A stretch of DNA of 64,000 bases, taken from positions 3,754,001 to 3,818,000 of the forward strand of contig JAQFVV010000112.1 in the NCBI GenBank assembly GCA_028023455.1. Reading direction: 5' to 3'. The translations under genes and the position numbers were made by a program. The notes beneath the pieces are model-generated. The model was not told the DNA's origin. It saw nothing but the letters and a program-made list of their open reading frames with translations, and searched no databases. Below, in pieces: positions 1 through 10,829 of this stretch (position 1 is the stretch's first letter; every line of letters begins with the position of its first letter). The DNA comes from Epiperipatus broadwayi. Taxonomy: Eukaryota > Onychophora > Udeonychophora > Euonychophora > Peripatidae.

Positions 1-44
1 TGTACCAAAACCATACATGTCTTTCTTAAGGAATAATCGTTAAT

Positions 45-435
45 AGTTCCACAAATTATACTATCTTGTCCATGGTCGGCCATAAGGTCTCATACAATGA
101 AAAATCTCAGATTAAAGTTTTAAAGAATAATAAAATTACATACTTGTAATTTGTCTAATATACTTTCACATACTGCTATGATGGGTCTTTGCAGTGTGCC
201 CTGGCCATGGCCAGATTAGATCATAACAATTTCATGTTATATCATTAATTTTGTTTGTTGTGATGTGATCAGACTTTTCGGTTACAGTTTTTAGCATTCA
301 AGGTGATAGGTTTGATTACTTATGTTTACCATATGAGCTTTAGATTTCAGTTACAGTCTTTGGCATCACAACATGGTTTGGCATGATATGTTTATCGAGG
401 TAACACAGTCATTATAATTGGTTGGTTACAATATA
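45..435 (+). repeat. Dispersed repeat, left copy of an inverted pair
   Basis: This stretch is similar, in reverse orientation, to 5845-6246. The match starts at AGTTCCACAAATTAT and runs through TATGATGGGTCTTTGCAG to GGTTACAATATATA, with gaps. Both copies end in GGTTACAATATATA next to a TA or TG dinucleotide tract. I see no coding potential and cannot name the family. It could be a SINE-like or DNA-transposon-derived repeat; the shared AT-microsatellite end favours a retroelement tail. Confidence 0.65.
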
Positions 436-453
436 TATGTGTGTGTGTGTGTG
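436..453. repeat. (GT)n microsatellite
   Basis: Short TG dinucleotide run directly after the ATATAT end of the preceding repeat. Confidence 0.9.
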
Positions 454-519
454 ATGAATAGATTGGAAACAATCAATATGTATACCTATAATATAATTGG
501 TCTGCTTCATGAGTAGATA

Positions 520-1259
520 ATGTTGCTTTTTACTTCTCCATTTTCTTCTATCAATTATATCCTTTAAAGTAAATGAAAAGAAAATCATATAAAGAAATTT
601 ATATATGCTTCTGTTTAAAGCCAAAAATGAGAGAGAATGAGTTTAAACTATTCAGTTCTATTTATAAGATTTTTTTCATTGATGTCAGTGGAATTAGAGC
701 ATTTTCACTCTTTGAGCCATATTCAGTAGTGTCTCTCTAATAAAAAAAATTGCATTATATAACAAATAAAAATAAAGATTTTAGAATTATTTTACATTTC
801 ACAATATTTTTCATTTTAACAAAAATTAAACAATCCACATTACATTTTCAATATATTACACTGGAAATATATTTTTATACATATTTTCTTAGTATAATAT
901 CATACAAATAAAAAGAACAAATGCATTTGAAATATTAAACATTTATTTGTATTGTTTATAATTTATTATTGTGAATGCAGTAATGAAAAAGAAACATATA
1001 ATGACAAAGAATAATAATTTTATCCATTATTCACATATTCATTTTCCCTTTTAAACTGAATAAAATCAATTTACAATCTTACAATACAATTAAAAATAAA
1101 CAATTTTAGATCAATACTATCATCATAGCAACATAGTTTATGCTTCATATGTTAACATATTCACCACCCAAAAATCAAGAAAGGATGAAAGAGAGAAAAA
1201 AAATTATGACTGACATCTTACCACATATTGAAACTCATCTCAAATTTCAGTAGGTATAA
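520..1259 (+). repeat. Long dispersed repeat, copy 1 (partner at 19061-19808)
   Basis: About 740 bp align collinearly with 19061-19808 on the same strand, at roughly 80-85% identity by eye. Shared blocks include AAATCATATAAAGAAATTTA, AACTATTCAGTTCT and CACATTTTCAATATATTA. No reading frame survives in either copy. A further short match just upstream (about 447-502 against 17877-17935) suggests the family continues and that the second copy has gained about 1.1 kb. On the minus strand the last part reads like a donor site (GGTAAGT) in the partner copy, which may be chance. Family unknown. Confidence 0.7.
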
Positions 1260-1697
1260 CACCCCCCTTCTAATAAAAAAATGCCTGTTTTTATAAACTA
1301 ACAACAGTGATTTACTATTATTTTTTTAAATGTATACAATAAACTCTTTTCACCTAAATATACACAAATAGTTATTCTTTTCTTTTTCCTCATCTTCATA
1401 TATTGTTTAATAATCTATTTCTAATGAATTTTAAATACAATATTAGTATGCTCATCAAAACAAGACAAAAACCTATTTACTCCTTTTATTTTCATCTTCT
1501 CAATATATTCCCATTATTTCATTATATGTCTCCAATAAATAACACAGCAAAGTACCATGACTAACAAAAATTTTAGCTCACCCAATGTTTATTAACAATG
1601 CATTATAAAGTATAACTATATCTCTATGTTATTTTCATCCCTTACAAAACTTATCAATTACAGTCACTAAAATCTTATCCTCAATTTGAAATTGGTC
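1260..1697. other. Unassigned AT-rich DNA
   Basis: No gene, repeat partner or structured motif recognised here. Confidence 0.6.
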
Positions 1698-1705
1698 CTT
1701 TAGAT
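1698..1705. repeat. Left 8-bp target-site duplication of the hAT element
   Basis: CTTTAGAT, repeated exactly at 4465-4472. Confidence 0.9.
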
Positions 1706-4464
1706 CAAGTGTTCCCAAACCTTTTTTGGCTGCAGATCCATTTACCAAAAACTTTTAAAACCATTGATCCCCTCATCAACTTAGTCAAATTAATAAATTT
1801 GTACAGTATTCGATATTAAATATTTCACTAGATATCAAACTTTTCATTTTAATCACTTGTAATTAATGATTGCCAAAGATAAAAGGACTATGGAATATGG
1901 CATTATTCTTCTGCAACATTTAATATCAAAACCTGCACTAATGAAAATTAAATCAAAAAAATATGAGCAGAGTTTTTTAATTTTTTGAAATTTATGAAAT
2001 AAATATGTAAATTCAAAATAAGTATAAATATTGAAATCAGTTTATTAAACATAAAATTGAAATGAAAAAATCAACATATTCAGACAAAATTAAATATCAA
2101 CAAAATTATAACAATGAAAGATTTTAATAAGAGTTATAAAAATAAGAATACCAAATAAATTAGCTTGGAAAACTGAATTTAATGAGATGGGTGCACTTGG
2201 TGATCTGTCAACAATTAATCTATGTTTAGTATTAAATTAGTGAGTTGCAATCCCAAATCTTTATAATCAGTCATATGCAATTAAGGTCTGTTCTGAAGCC
2301 GGTTTGAAACTACACTGACACCTCTTTCTACCAGATGTGATGATGAACATTCCAGAAAATACTTTTGTACAACATCCCATAGAGCTTGGTACAGAAATAG
2401 AATATCTTGTTGCAGCCAAAACTTTTGATAACCCTGTTTGAATTTTACCTTGAAATCCTCATTTATGCTGAGGATTATCAGTTCATCTTGCAAAATTATA
2501 TTTGGTTCTGCACTAGTTGTGTATGGGCTTATTATCCAGTCTAGTATTTCCAATGATAGAATATCTTTGAACCTAGTTTTGAAATCTAAGTGAATAGTTT
2601 CCAAGTGGTTGACTTACAGCAAAATATTTTCTTCTTGAATTGTGCCTATCTTAAATAAGTTGGGGAACTGGGAAAGCTCAGATATTGTAATATTTTGCTT
2701 AAAAAACATTAATCTGGCAACAAAAACTGACATGACCAGTTTTGCTTTGATGAGATTCAAATTCTCACCTTGCAGTTATAAATTAACATCATTAAATTTG
2801 CATAATAAGTCAGTTAAATAAGCAATATCTGTTTTAATCTTAAGTAAATTTTCTTTCAAACTGGAATCCTAGTCTTTCAAAAACTATAAAACATATTGGA
2901 AAAAGTGCATATCTTGCCAAACATAAACCATTTGAAAACTAGCGGCCTTTGGTATGGAGAAACAATCCATCTTTGTAGTTTTCCTTGTATAATCAAGCAA
3001 ACAATCTAGTGTTCAAAGCATTACTTTGAATTTTGTTCACAGCTGTTATAACAAAATGAAGTGATTCCTGTAATTTGTCACTAAAGTTCTTGGCTACTAA
3101 ATGTTACCTACATATTGCTCAGTGAACTGCAAGCACTTTAGGTATGTGTTATTTCAGGTAACTTATGGATAATGACCAAACCTTAACTGGTTCTCCACCT
3201 GTCACAACAGATATTATATTTGTCAATGGAAACACTTTTTCCTTAATAGCTCCATTAAATTAAAAATAGATTCCCATTGGTGCCAGTTTTTAAAGTTCTA
3301 GCAAAAAGCAGGGGAAAATGTTTTCTTGCAAATGATTACACAAACAGTTTTTTTTGTTATGACTTATTTTGTCAATATTTGAACTGTGTTATTGCTTAAA
3401 GAAATCCCTTTTATAACATCTTGTGTAGGTTTGTAGAGTAGTGTTTAATACCTCCATGTTGGCTGATAGAATCAGTTTCTCCCCTATAGTGTGTGGCTCA
3501 CCAGCCTTTGTGGTGAGCTCTTAATCCATCATCATTTTGCTTTGATGATGAAATAAATACATTATCTATTGTAGTTCTCTTCAAAATTGTATCCTTAAGT
3601 GATTGAAAGTATGACAAATCTTTTTCTTTTTTGTCAGTGTGAATTATGTTCAAGTGATCTGCTAGTTTTGATGGTTTCATAGCATCTTTGCTAAAGAGTT
3701 TTTGCATAACAGGCACATTGTTTGATAATGACAGGACAAGTCCTAGCTTCAAATAGTCCAAGCTATACTGTCTGTATTTCATTTTGATTCAGTCATATTA
3801 TTATCATAAGAAATACAAACTTTTATTAACAAACAATTTCAATAGTCCCTGTGATAAAAAAACAATAAAGTATGCTTACTTAAAATAGATTTTTGTTCAA
3901 ACTCGAATAAATAAACGTATCCTCTGATTTCCTTTTTCATAGTACTGCTCCTCAATAAATAATTATATTCAAAGTCCAAATCACAAATAAGTACATGTCA
4001 CATCAAACAAACTAATTTATAATGTTTTATGAAAATATGACTGTACAAGACTGATAGATTCTGCTAATATCGAATATATTCTCATCCCATCGTGAACAAG
4101 TGCGAACATGCAACGGTTTTTCATGCCCGCACTTGCGTTGATATATTCGATAAGTCAATGCACAGACATGTCTGTGCTACATGTATTCTTATGTATTTTT
4201 ACACGTGACTCTTTTAATGACACATTTTAACTTTCATTTGCAAGTTTGGTATGTGATGTGTTTTTATCAAAAAAATGTTTTTGAATTATTTTACTTCTTA
4301 ATTAGGTATCTATTGGAATCATAGACATTTTAAAATAACAAACAAATAGCAGTAGTAATAGAGACTAGTTATGATATCGTTAACCCCCGTATTTTTTTAT
4401 TGAAACATCGACCCCTAGAAAGTTCAAATCGACCACAGAGGATCGACCATTTTGGAAACTCTTA
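1706..4464 (-). mobile_element. hAT-family DNA transposon (ZBED5/SCAND3-like), full-length but dead
   Basis: Both ends can be set from the sequence. The identical octamer CTTTAGAT lies immediately outside each end (1698-1705 and 4465-4472), and 8-bp target duplications are diagnostic of hAT elements. The imperfect terminal inverted repeats are CAAGTGTTCCCAAAC on the left and, reverse-complemented on the right, TAAGAGTTTCCAAAA. Inside lies a decayed transposase on the minus strand (2281-3782). Length 2.76 kb is normal for this group. The intact target duplication shows that no large rearrangement has removed either end since insertion. Confidence 0.9.
2281..3782 (-). pseudogene. hAT transposase pseudogene, ZBED5/SCAND3-like
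   Basis: hAT transposases cut and paste their element through an RNase-H-fold catalytic core, with an N-terminal BED zinc finger for DNA binding and a C-terminal hATC dimerisation region. The N-terminal part (3782-3498) resembles the BED segment: the KPSKL block and the H-x4-H pair survive, but the expected CxxC cysteines are gone. The middle (about 3490-2610) shows family words such as GGEPVKVWS and HLVAKNFSDKLQESL, spread over several frames with stops. The C-terminal part (2604-2281) has the hATC signature, with ALWDVV and SSSHLVERGVS. Multiple stops and frameshifts make it non-functional. It belongs to the same family as the copy at 63349-64000, but the two have diverged. Confidence 0.9.
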
Positions 4465-4472
4465 CTTTAGAT
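4465..4472. repeat. Right 8-bp target-site duplication of the hAT element
   Basis: CTTTAGAT, matching 1698-1705 exactly. Confidence 0.9.
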
Positions 4473-5318
4473 CTTCAAATTTATTTTAGTTGATTAATAC
4501 AATACTTAAGATTTCTTGTATAGAAATTAATTCGTTATTTTCACCAAAATACCATAAAACATTGACAAAGCTTTTTTTCTAAAAAATAATAATGCATTTT
4601 CAATTTATTTTCAAATATAATATTCTGTTTTAAAAATCATACTCATTATCAACTTTGAAAATAAACTTATAGTCCCAAAAACCCTGTTCATAAAGTAAAA
4701 TTATTTAACATTCCTGTTAAAATTATTTAAAACCAAATAACACCAACTAATATTTAATCGCCATATATATTTTCGTCATCTATTATATTTGCACTATTAA
4801 ACAAACATAATCGTATTTCACATCACTAAATGGCTTCATAATTTCCCCATCTTTACAAGTATGTAATACATCAATAAGTAATGTAGAAAACCATAAATAT
4901 AATTACTTAAGATACCATTTCTCTTTTTATCATATTCCATACTAATACATTATCATCTTATAAATATCACTTGTTTTAAATATATATATATATACCTTAT
5001 TCTCATTAAAATAGCAAATAAAGATCTCATATTTTCTCATTTTAAACATACATATAATTATATTATACATAAGGTCTAAATTCAAATACTAATTTAAGTT
5101 ATCTAGTATATATAGTAATTTAAAATAACATGGGAAATAACACTCTAATTTCATTAAATAAATTACATTTATTCAGGTGGTGCCATTGGCTTTAAACTCT
5201 GGGCATTGAAGGTACCAACTTTAAAATCACCTTTCCATAAAAGAATTATTTACTTCAGTAAATTTTAAAATACTATATATATATATGCACTGTATACACA
5301 GATAATGCAGCTAGTATA
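4473..5318. other. Unassigned AT-rich DNA with short (TA)n runs
   Basis: (TA)n at about 4979-4996 and 5275-5287. The piece at 5288-5320 (CAGATAATGCAGCTAGTATA) matches, in reverse, a segment at 9307-9340 that also sits between TA tracts. No gene seen. Confidence 0.5.
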
Positions 5319-5427
5319 TATAATCAAAAGCAAATATAAAATACTATTTTAGCTGAGCGCTTTCGAGAGACTTCTTGCTCTCATATTCATAGCTATTATC
5401 TTGTTAAAAACTGCGTTGTTAGAAGAA

Positions 5428-5646
5428 AGATTTATGCAAAATAAAACTAAAACCAAACAGGAAGGCAATTTCATCTTTGATGAGCATGAAAAAACAACAG
5501 GGCATAGATTCAAACCCACGTCTGCTAACATTGTTTGCTCAGAAAAACACGATGCTAAACGCAAGATAAAAGAAGCATTACATCTAGCAAGCGATACCAA
5601 GTCCATTAATCGAAGAGAAGCCTGCTTTGTCCTGTCCCAAAAATGA
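5428..5646 (+). pseudogene. C-terminal fragment of a Penelope-like reverse transcriptase/GIY-YIG protein
   Basis: About 70 residues in one open frame ending at TGA 5644-5646. The pattern EHEKTTGHRF, then SEKHDAKRKIKEALHL, then INRREACFVLS fits the last part of the GIY-YIG endonuclease region of Penelope-like elements, where the order is a TGH block, an RKIKEA block and an NR...LS end. The frame runs back into the left arm without a proper start, so it is a fragment. The GIY and YIG residues themselves lie upstream and are missing. Confidence 0.6.
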
Positions 5647-5704
5647 CAGTTATAACTAATTTGCATTATTTTACATAAATTTTTCTTCTAACAAAGCAGT
5701 TTTT

Positions 5705-5751
5705 TTTCCTCATATGTCATAGCATTGGTCGGAGACACATCGCAGTTTTTA
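5705..5751 (-). mobile_element. 5'-truncated SINE tail insertion
   Basis: Read on the minus strand, the insert holds CAATGCTATGACATATGA followed by an A run. This is the 3' end of the SINE family found intact at 10104-10217, 25472-25580 and 50883-50996. It is flanked by GCAGTTTTT at 5696-5704 and 5752-5760, consistent with a 9-bp target duplication. Removing it restores the symmetry of the host foldback arms. Confidence 0.7.
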
Positions 5752-5844
5752 ACAAGATAGTAGCTATGAATATAAGAGCAAGAAGTTTCTCGAAAGCACT
5801 CAGCTAAAATAGTATTTTATATTTGCTTTCGATTATATATATAT

Positions 5845-6246
5845 ATATATTGTAACCCTCTCTTGCGTATGTATGGTCCCAACTACGTAACGTAAGTAAG
5901 TGCACTGAGAATCGTAACCTCGATCACTGATCAATTCCCGCTACGCATTGTCAGCTATTAAGAGCTGTATCCAAAAGCATATTACGCTATCTATTTTATG
6001 CACAAAAGACCACAACCAACATCTAGAGCAACTTACCACAGACCAAACTAATGATCTACATAAACTTTTATGATTTAATTTGATCGCAGCCAGGGTGTAC
6101 CGCGAAGACCTATCATAGTAGTATGATAAAATACAGTAAACAAATTATAAGTGCAATGTTATTATGTTACAAACCTTAATTTGCGATTTTTATTGTATGA
6201 GACCCGATGGTCGACCATGTACAAGATGGCATAATTTGTGGAACTA
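5845..6246 (-). repeat. Dispersed repeat, right copy of the inverted pair with 45-435
   Basis: Reverse complement of the first repeat in the window, starting with GGTTACAATATATA at its left edge and ending with AGTTCCACAAATTATG read on the minus strand. The central part (about 5950-6180) is the best conserved. No coding frame seen. Confidence 0.65.
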
Positions 6247-7258
6247 CATAAGATTATGAAATTTTAAATCATCTATATGATTTTTAATACAAATGCTAGT
6301 CCAGGTAAAGCTTTGCAATAAATAAACATAAATACTTGGGTTCTTTTTTTTTTTTTTACTATATCACTGAGACTCTTTTTATACTGACAAATGACAATTT
6401 AAAATGTTAAGTAAATATATTCAATCATATCATTATTTGGTAAATCTGTTTACAGGTTTACTAATCAATTTGTATTGTATACTAGAATCAACTACGCAAA
6501 GCCAAAATGATGGAAAAGGTAAATGGGATTTTATTGTACCCCACACATCATAAACTACCAAAGACTAAAAGCATCCAAATGTTTTTTCAAAATATTACTA
6601 AACTCTTATATCACGTTGACGATAGTATGTACTCCAATGTATGCTCTATCCAAGGTTTATGATTTCTGATTTTAAGAATGACACATAGCAACGGCACAGT
6701 AAGTTTAATTATAAATCAACGTTTATTTACAAATTTATGAATAATAAATAATTAATTATAATGTTATAATTAAAAACATAAATAAACAAATAGAATAAAT
6801 AAATTATAATTCCATCGACTTTCTTCAATAACATATCATAGGTACGGTTTTAGAAACCTAATCATACCTTATTTCAATTTGATGTAATGAATCTTGAGCA
6901 AATTATACTAAATTCAACATCAACTCATGAAATATTTAACGTCATTTCCAGATTCAATAAATCCATACCGTAAACTTATAATAATATAATAAATAATATT
7001 ATATCTGTAGGATTTAGCTATAATGCAATCATTAAATAAAATGAAAATTTAAACTTACACTCCGGTAAATAATAATCAACCGACAGTTAATTATTATGAA
7101 GTAACTTGAATAGAATGTCCTGCTACAATTTGACGATCTAATTTATGAACTATCCTTACAAATGGAAGAAGATGATTTAGCAGATTAACTAAAATACTTT
7201 GCCCAACTTATATCTATGAAGTAAAACATACTCCTGTGGATGCGTTCATCTACACATA

Positions 7259-7415
7259 GGAATTAAATAACACTAAAAGCTTTGTGGATTTATACACCAC
7301 CATAAAGTAATATGTATAATTACACAATTCCGCGGATTAACCACCAGCACTGGAATGAGTGTAAAATACAAAAATGGCAATTAAATAATCTGCGGATTAA
7401 CCACCGCCACAGATT
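7259..7415 (+). repeat. Degenerate short tandem repeat around GCGGATTAACCACC
   Basis: GCGGATTAACCACC occurs at about 7331 and 7391, and a weaker version (GTGGATTTATACACCACC) near 7283. Spacing is about 50-60 bp. Function unknown. Confidence 0.5.
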
Positions 7416-7851
7416 AATGCCTTTCAACATTATAAACAACATGACTATTTACTTCACATTAAAGTGCAAAATCATCATCCTCAGTTATTCTGATCATTCA
7501 GAAAACACTAACACTTTAGCAAATGTGGGTTCTTGCATAATAAAATGTTACACTAATCAGGACAACTAATGTACTAACTTATCTTGCTTAAAATAGAACA
7601 TGTGTAATACAATATAAGTAATATTAGTATAGGAATATAAATCTGGAAAGACTCACAAAATACCTCACAAAGATTGATACATCTCATAAATTCATTTAGT
7701 ACTTTTCAAGCCCTTTTTGCAAGCGCTATTCTCTTGAATAAATATTTTATTCAACCCCTATTAATTTAAACTTAATAAAATATAACTTATGAACTTCACA
7801 TGCAAGTTCATATAACGATAAAATTAAAGTAATGAATTATTCATCAAATAC

Positions 7852-7975
7852 ATAAAATCTAACAGGTGTGTGTGTGATATAAATTAAATGTATAGCATTT
7901 TATAGTTCAATACATGAATTTTAGCAGGTGTGTGTCACAAATTAGATTGTAGAGCATTTTATAACTATAAATATG
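7852..7975 (+). repeat. Two-unit tandem repeat, period 62 bp
   Basis: Units 7852-7913 and 7914-7975 share AGCAGGTGTGTGT / AACAGGTGTGTGT and TAGAGCATTTTATA / TATAGCATTTTATA at matching offsets. Confidence 0.7.
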
Positions 7976-9284
7976 ATCCGTGAAATCCATGTACGATGTG
8001 TCGAACAATAAATGTATGAAGTAATAGCCATAATTATAATTGAATTCCATACATGTAATTTTATCCATTTGTGTTAGCTATTATAATCACTATTAGATTA
8101 ACGATTTTATGTGGCTCCATAAACAAGAAACAATTTCAAAAATATGACACGCAGAACTTAAATGAAAATGTTTTTCATAAGTTATTAATTTCTACATTTC
8201 TCTATTAAAAATTGTTCCAAGTTTATCACATCCATGCTAATATTTATTTATCCACGCTTAAATCTAAGAATACTAATTATAGCAATTTATTTAATCATTC
8301 CAAACTGATGATAAAATTATAAAATAGCTTTGATCAATTATTTGAAGACTGTTTATTATCCAAATGGCAAACAATTAACTAGCAAAGATATTACTGGCAT
8401 TATAAAGTTAAATATCAATCAATATTATATTTTTATTAGAATTAGAAACGGAAATATTAAACTATGTTGATAACTTTAACATTTTACTTTAATTTAAACT
8501 TCTTTTTTTTTAAAAAGCAAATTTTCATATTTATAAAACTTCTGTAATTAAAATACTTATTTAATTTTTCCAAATTGTAGAACAATAAACATTTTAAAAC
8601 ATACCAAACTCTTGCAATTAATTCTTTTAAACTGGGAAGCTCCGACATTTTAAATGTAATATTGGGAAATTATTACCGGTGATTTGATCCACTTGGCCAG
8701 TCGACTTGAACAGACTTTTAAATTTAGCAATTCATCTTATAATTAAGTACCACGATATTATTTTACGTTTATAGAAAATTTTTGGTAATCCGTTTACTTG
8801 TTAACTATTTTAAAATAAGCTTATCAAATTTACACCATTTGCCTTTTACCATTTTCTTTTCCTTTTTCTCCCTCCAAAAGCAAACTAACAGACGATCTCC
8901 TCTTAAATTCGCGCTCTTTTCTTTTTTTACATTGAGACGCATACGTAATTACTGTATTTATTTTTAATAATTTATTTTAATTGAACAAATGGTTTTTTTT
9001 TTGTTAATTCAATAGAAATAATTTTTAAGATCACTTTAAACAAATAAAACAAAATATTATATTTTAATACTATTTTACCAAATTTAATGTGTTGTCAAAA
9101 TTTTTAAAAAGTTAAACATTATGATATGAATTAGTATATGGAACGAAGCAAATTTAAATTTATTAAAATAATATAAGAGAGTAATCTGTTCAAAGTGCAA
9201 ATCAAGCCAATCAAATCACCAAAGAAGACAGAGAAATTTTTTAATAATAGTTACATCAATTATTATATTTTATGCTAAAATATA

Positions 9285-9361
9285 TGGTTACAATATATAT
9301 ATATATATATACTAGCTTCATTATCTGTGAGTACGAGACATATATATATATATATATATAT
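9285..9361 (+). repeat. TA-tract pair around a conserved 30-bp core
   Basis: GGTTACA leads into (TA)n, then CTAGCTTCATTATCTGTGAG, then a second (TA)n. The core matches the reverse complement of 5288-5320, and the GGTTACAATATATA lead matches the ends of the 45-435 repeat family. This looks like the recurring terminal module of one dispersed element. Confidence 0.55.
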
Positions 9362-10103
9362 AGTACTTTCCATAAGAGATAAACTAGCTAAATGTCAATT
9401 AACCTTGATAATAAGCTAGAGATCAAAATAGTAGATGTATTAAGTTTAAAGTTACTTTCAATGTTAACTAAACCTGATTTTAATTTCTTAAGGATGTTGC
9501 AACTACATTGTGAGTGAATATGTGCACTACATGATTGCTAATCAGTGACTTTTGGGTTTGAGTAGCTTTTTGTAAATGTCAGGAAAATTCTACTGAATGT
9601 CCAATATTAACTTACAATTTATAATTATCATTTCACTGGGAATTCCTTTCTACTAGCTATACTATAATAAACTCAGGATATCTCAACTGGTGCTTTACCA
9701 TAAACTTACATGGGGTTTTTGATCACAAGCATATACCTGCTGTTCAGCCTGATCCTAAGAAAAGGCTTAATTATATAGATATCTTTAATATACAATTAGC
9801 CCATGTGCTAAAACCTTAGATTCTCTATATCTCTAACTTATCAAACTATCTATTGAAGCAGTCAATCTTAGCTTAAGATTGAGCTTCATAGTTCCGTCTA
9901 CTAACCTGTGTTTAAACTCTATATCCCATCCCGCTAATTTTGTCATGTATGTATATTTTATGTATACATTTGAGATGCGCACCTAAGTTATAAAATTTTA
10001 ACTTAAATTAACATTTTTTTTATTATTTATTTTATGATTATTAATTCTTTTTATTAAAGTACATAGGGGAGCTCAAATATATATATATATAGGAGCAAAA
10101 TAT

Positions 10104-10217
10104 GTCAAACGTTGTTAGCCGAGAGGTCATCTCAAATGCCTTTCAAGCAAGTAGTTGGTTGCAGACGGTTGTGGGTTCACATCGCGGCCGATGCTATGAC
10201 ATATGAAAAAATACTAA
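10104..10217 (+). mobile_element. tRNA-derived SINE, full-length copy A
   Basis: The copy starts at GTCAAACGTTGTTAGCCGAG and ends in ATGCTATGACATATGAAAAA plus a short A-rich tail. An exact 8-bp target duplication CAAAATAT flanks it (10096-10103 and 10218-10225). Inside are a box-A-like block (TTAGCCGAGAGGT) and a box-B-like block (TGTGGGTTCACATC), the two internal RNA polymerase III promoter elements of tRNA-type SINEs. It is 114 bp long and shares its full length with the copies at 50883-50996 and 25472-25580. SINEs code for nothing and depend on LINE machinery. The partner LINE is not evident. Confidence 0.88.
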
Positions 10218-10225
10218 CAAAATAT

Positions 10226-10630
10226 TGATTTTTGTAAATATTTTATTATACTTCATTTTTAAACTTTTTCTTTTTAAAATACTTTTTTTTATTAAAATGT
10301 ATGTTTTATAAAAACCAAGATGGAAGATGCTACAGTTAATTGTCTAAAAATAATTAAAGGATTGGAAGCACTATTGTTTTAATCTGAAGAAGGTATTTTT
10401 AATTAAAGTTTTTACTTAAAATGGGATTAAGATTAAAGATACTTTTGTTATAAACATTTTGTCAAATCTATTTCTAATCTGGAAATAGATTTGAATTTAT
10501 TTTTGGACTTTATCTTACTGTTGCATCTTCAAAAACAATCGATAAAAAAAAGTATAAAATGGCTGTATTTTGAATCACAGGGACAGAGAGATTAACTACT
10601 ATAGTGAGAACTGATTGTTAACATCACTGT
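10226..10630. other. Unassigned AT-rich DNA
   Basis: No feature recognised. Confidence 0.6.
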
Positions 10631-10634
10631 GAAA

Positions 10635-10826
10635 CTAAAAATGATGTCGTAATAAATCCACCACCCTTCTCAGCCCTGTTGGGTCTTCATCTTCTGCGGC
10701 CGTACCATTCTGCTGCCCAAGAGTGAAGTAAAAGCCAAGCTTGCTGCCACAGGAGAACTTGAATTTCAATTGATGTGCATGTGCACTCCTTAACTGGACT
10801 CTTAAAATTGCAAGGTAACTTTTCAA
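10635..10826 (-). other. GC-richer island with a short open frame (possible exon)
   Basis: This 190-bp patch is clearly less AT-rich than its surroundings and is open on the minus strand for 63 codons, ending with VVDLLRHHF. A pyrimidine-rich stretch before GGCAG (about 10752, minus strand) could act as a splice acceptor, giving a terminal exon of about 35 codons. No domain is recognisable. It may be a real exon, a processed fragment or an unrelated repeat. Confidence 0.2.
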
Positions 10827-10829
10827 GCT

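Larger units (their letters stand above)
5319..5832 (+). mobile_element. Foldback (inverted-arm) Penelope-derived element
   Basis: Two inverted arms of about 130 bp (5319-5447 and 5660-5832) bracket a fragment encoding the end of a GIY-YIG-type domain. The arms share CTATTTTAGCTGAG, TATTCATAGCTA and TATCTTGTTAAAAACTGC. The right arm is longer because a 47-bp SINE-tail insertion (5705-5751) splits it. Inverted terminal repeats are known in Penelope-like elements, so this may be a much-deleted copy or a nested fold. The outer ends meet (TA)n on both sides. Confidence 0.65.
6247..9278. other. Unassigned AT-rich DNA
   Basis: No gene recognised. The region contains homopolymer runs and two small tandem repeats listed separately. 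Short open frames here resemble nothing and are expected by chance at this base composition. Confidence 0.6.

Noticed and set aside
5349-5666. 105-codon minus-strand frame in the foldback
   Set aside because: Antisense shadow of the Penelope C-terminal fragment, with no family resemblance of its own.
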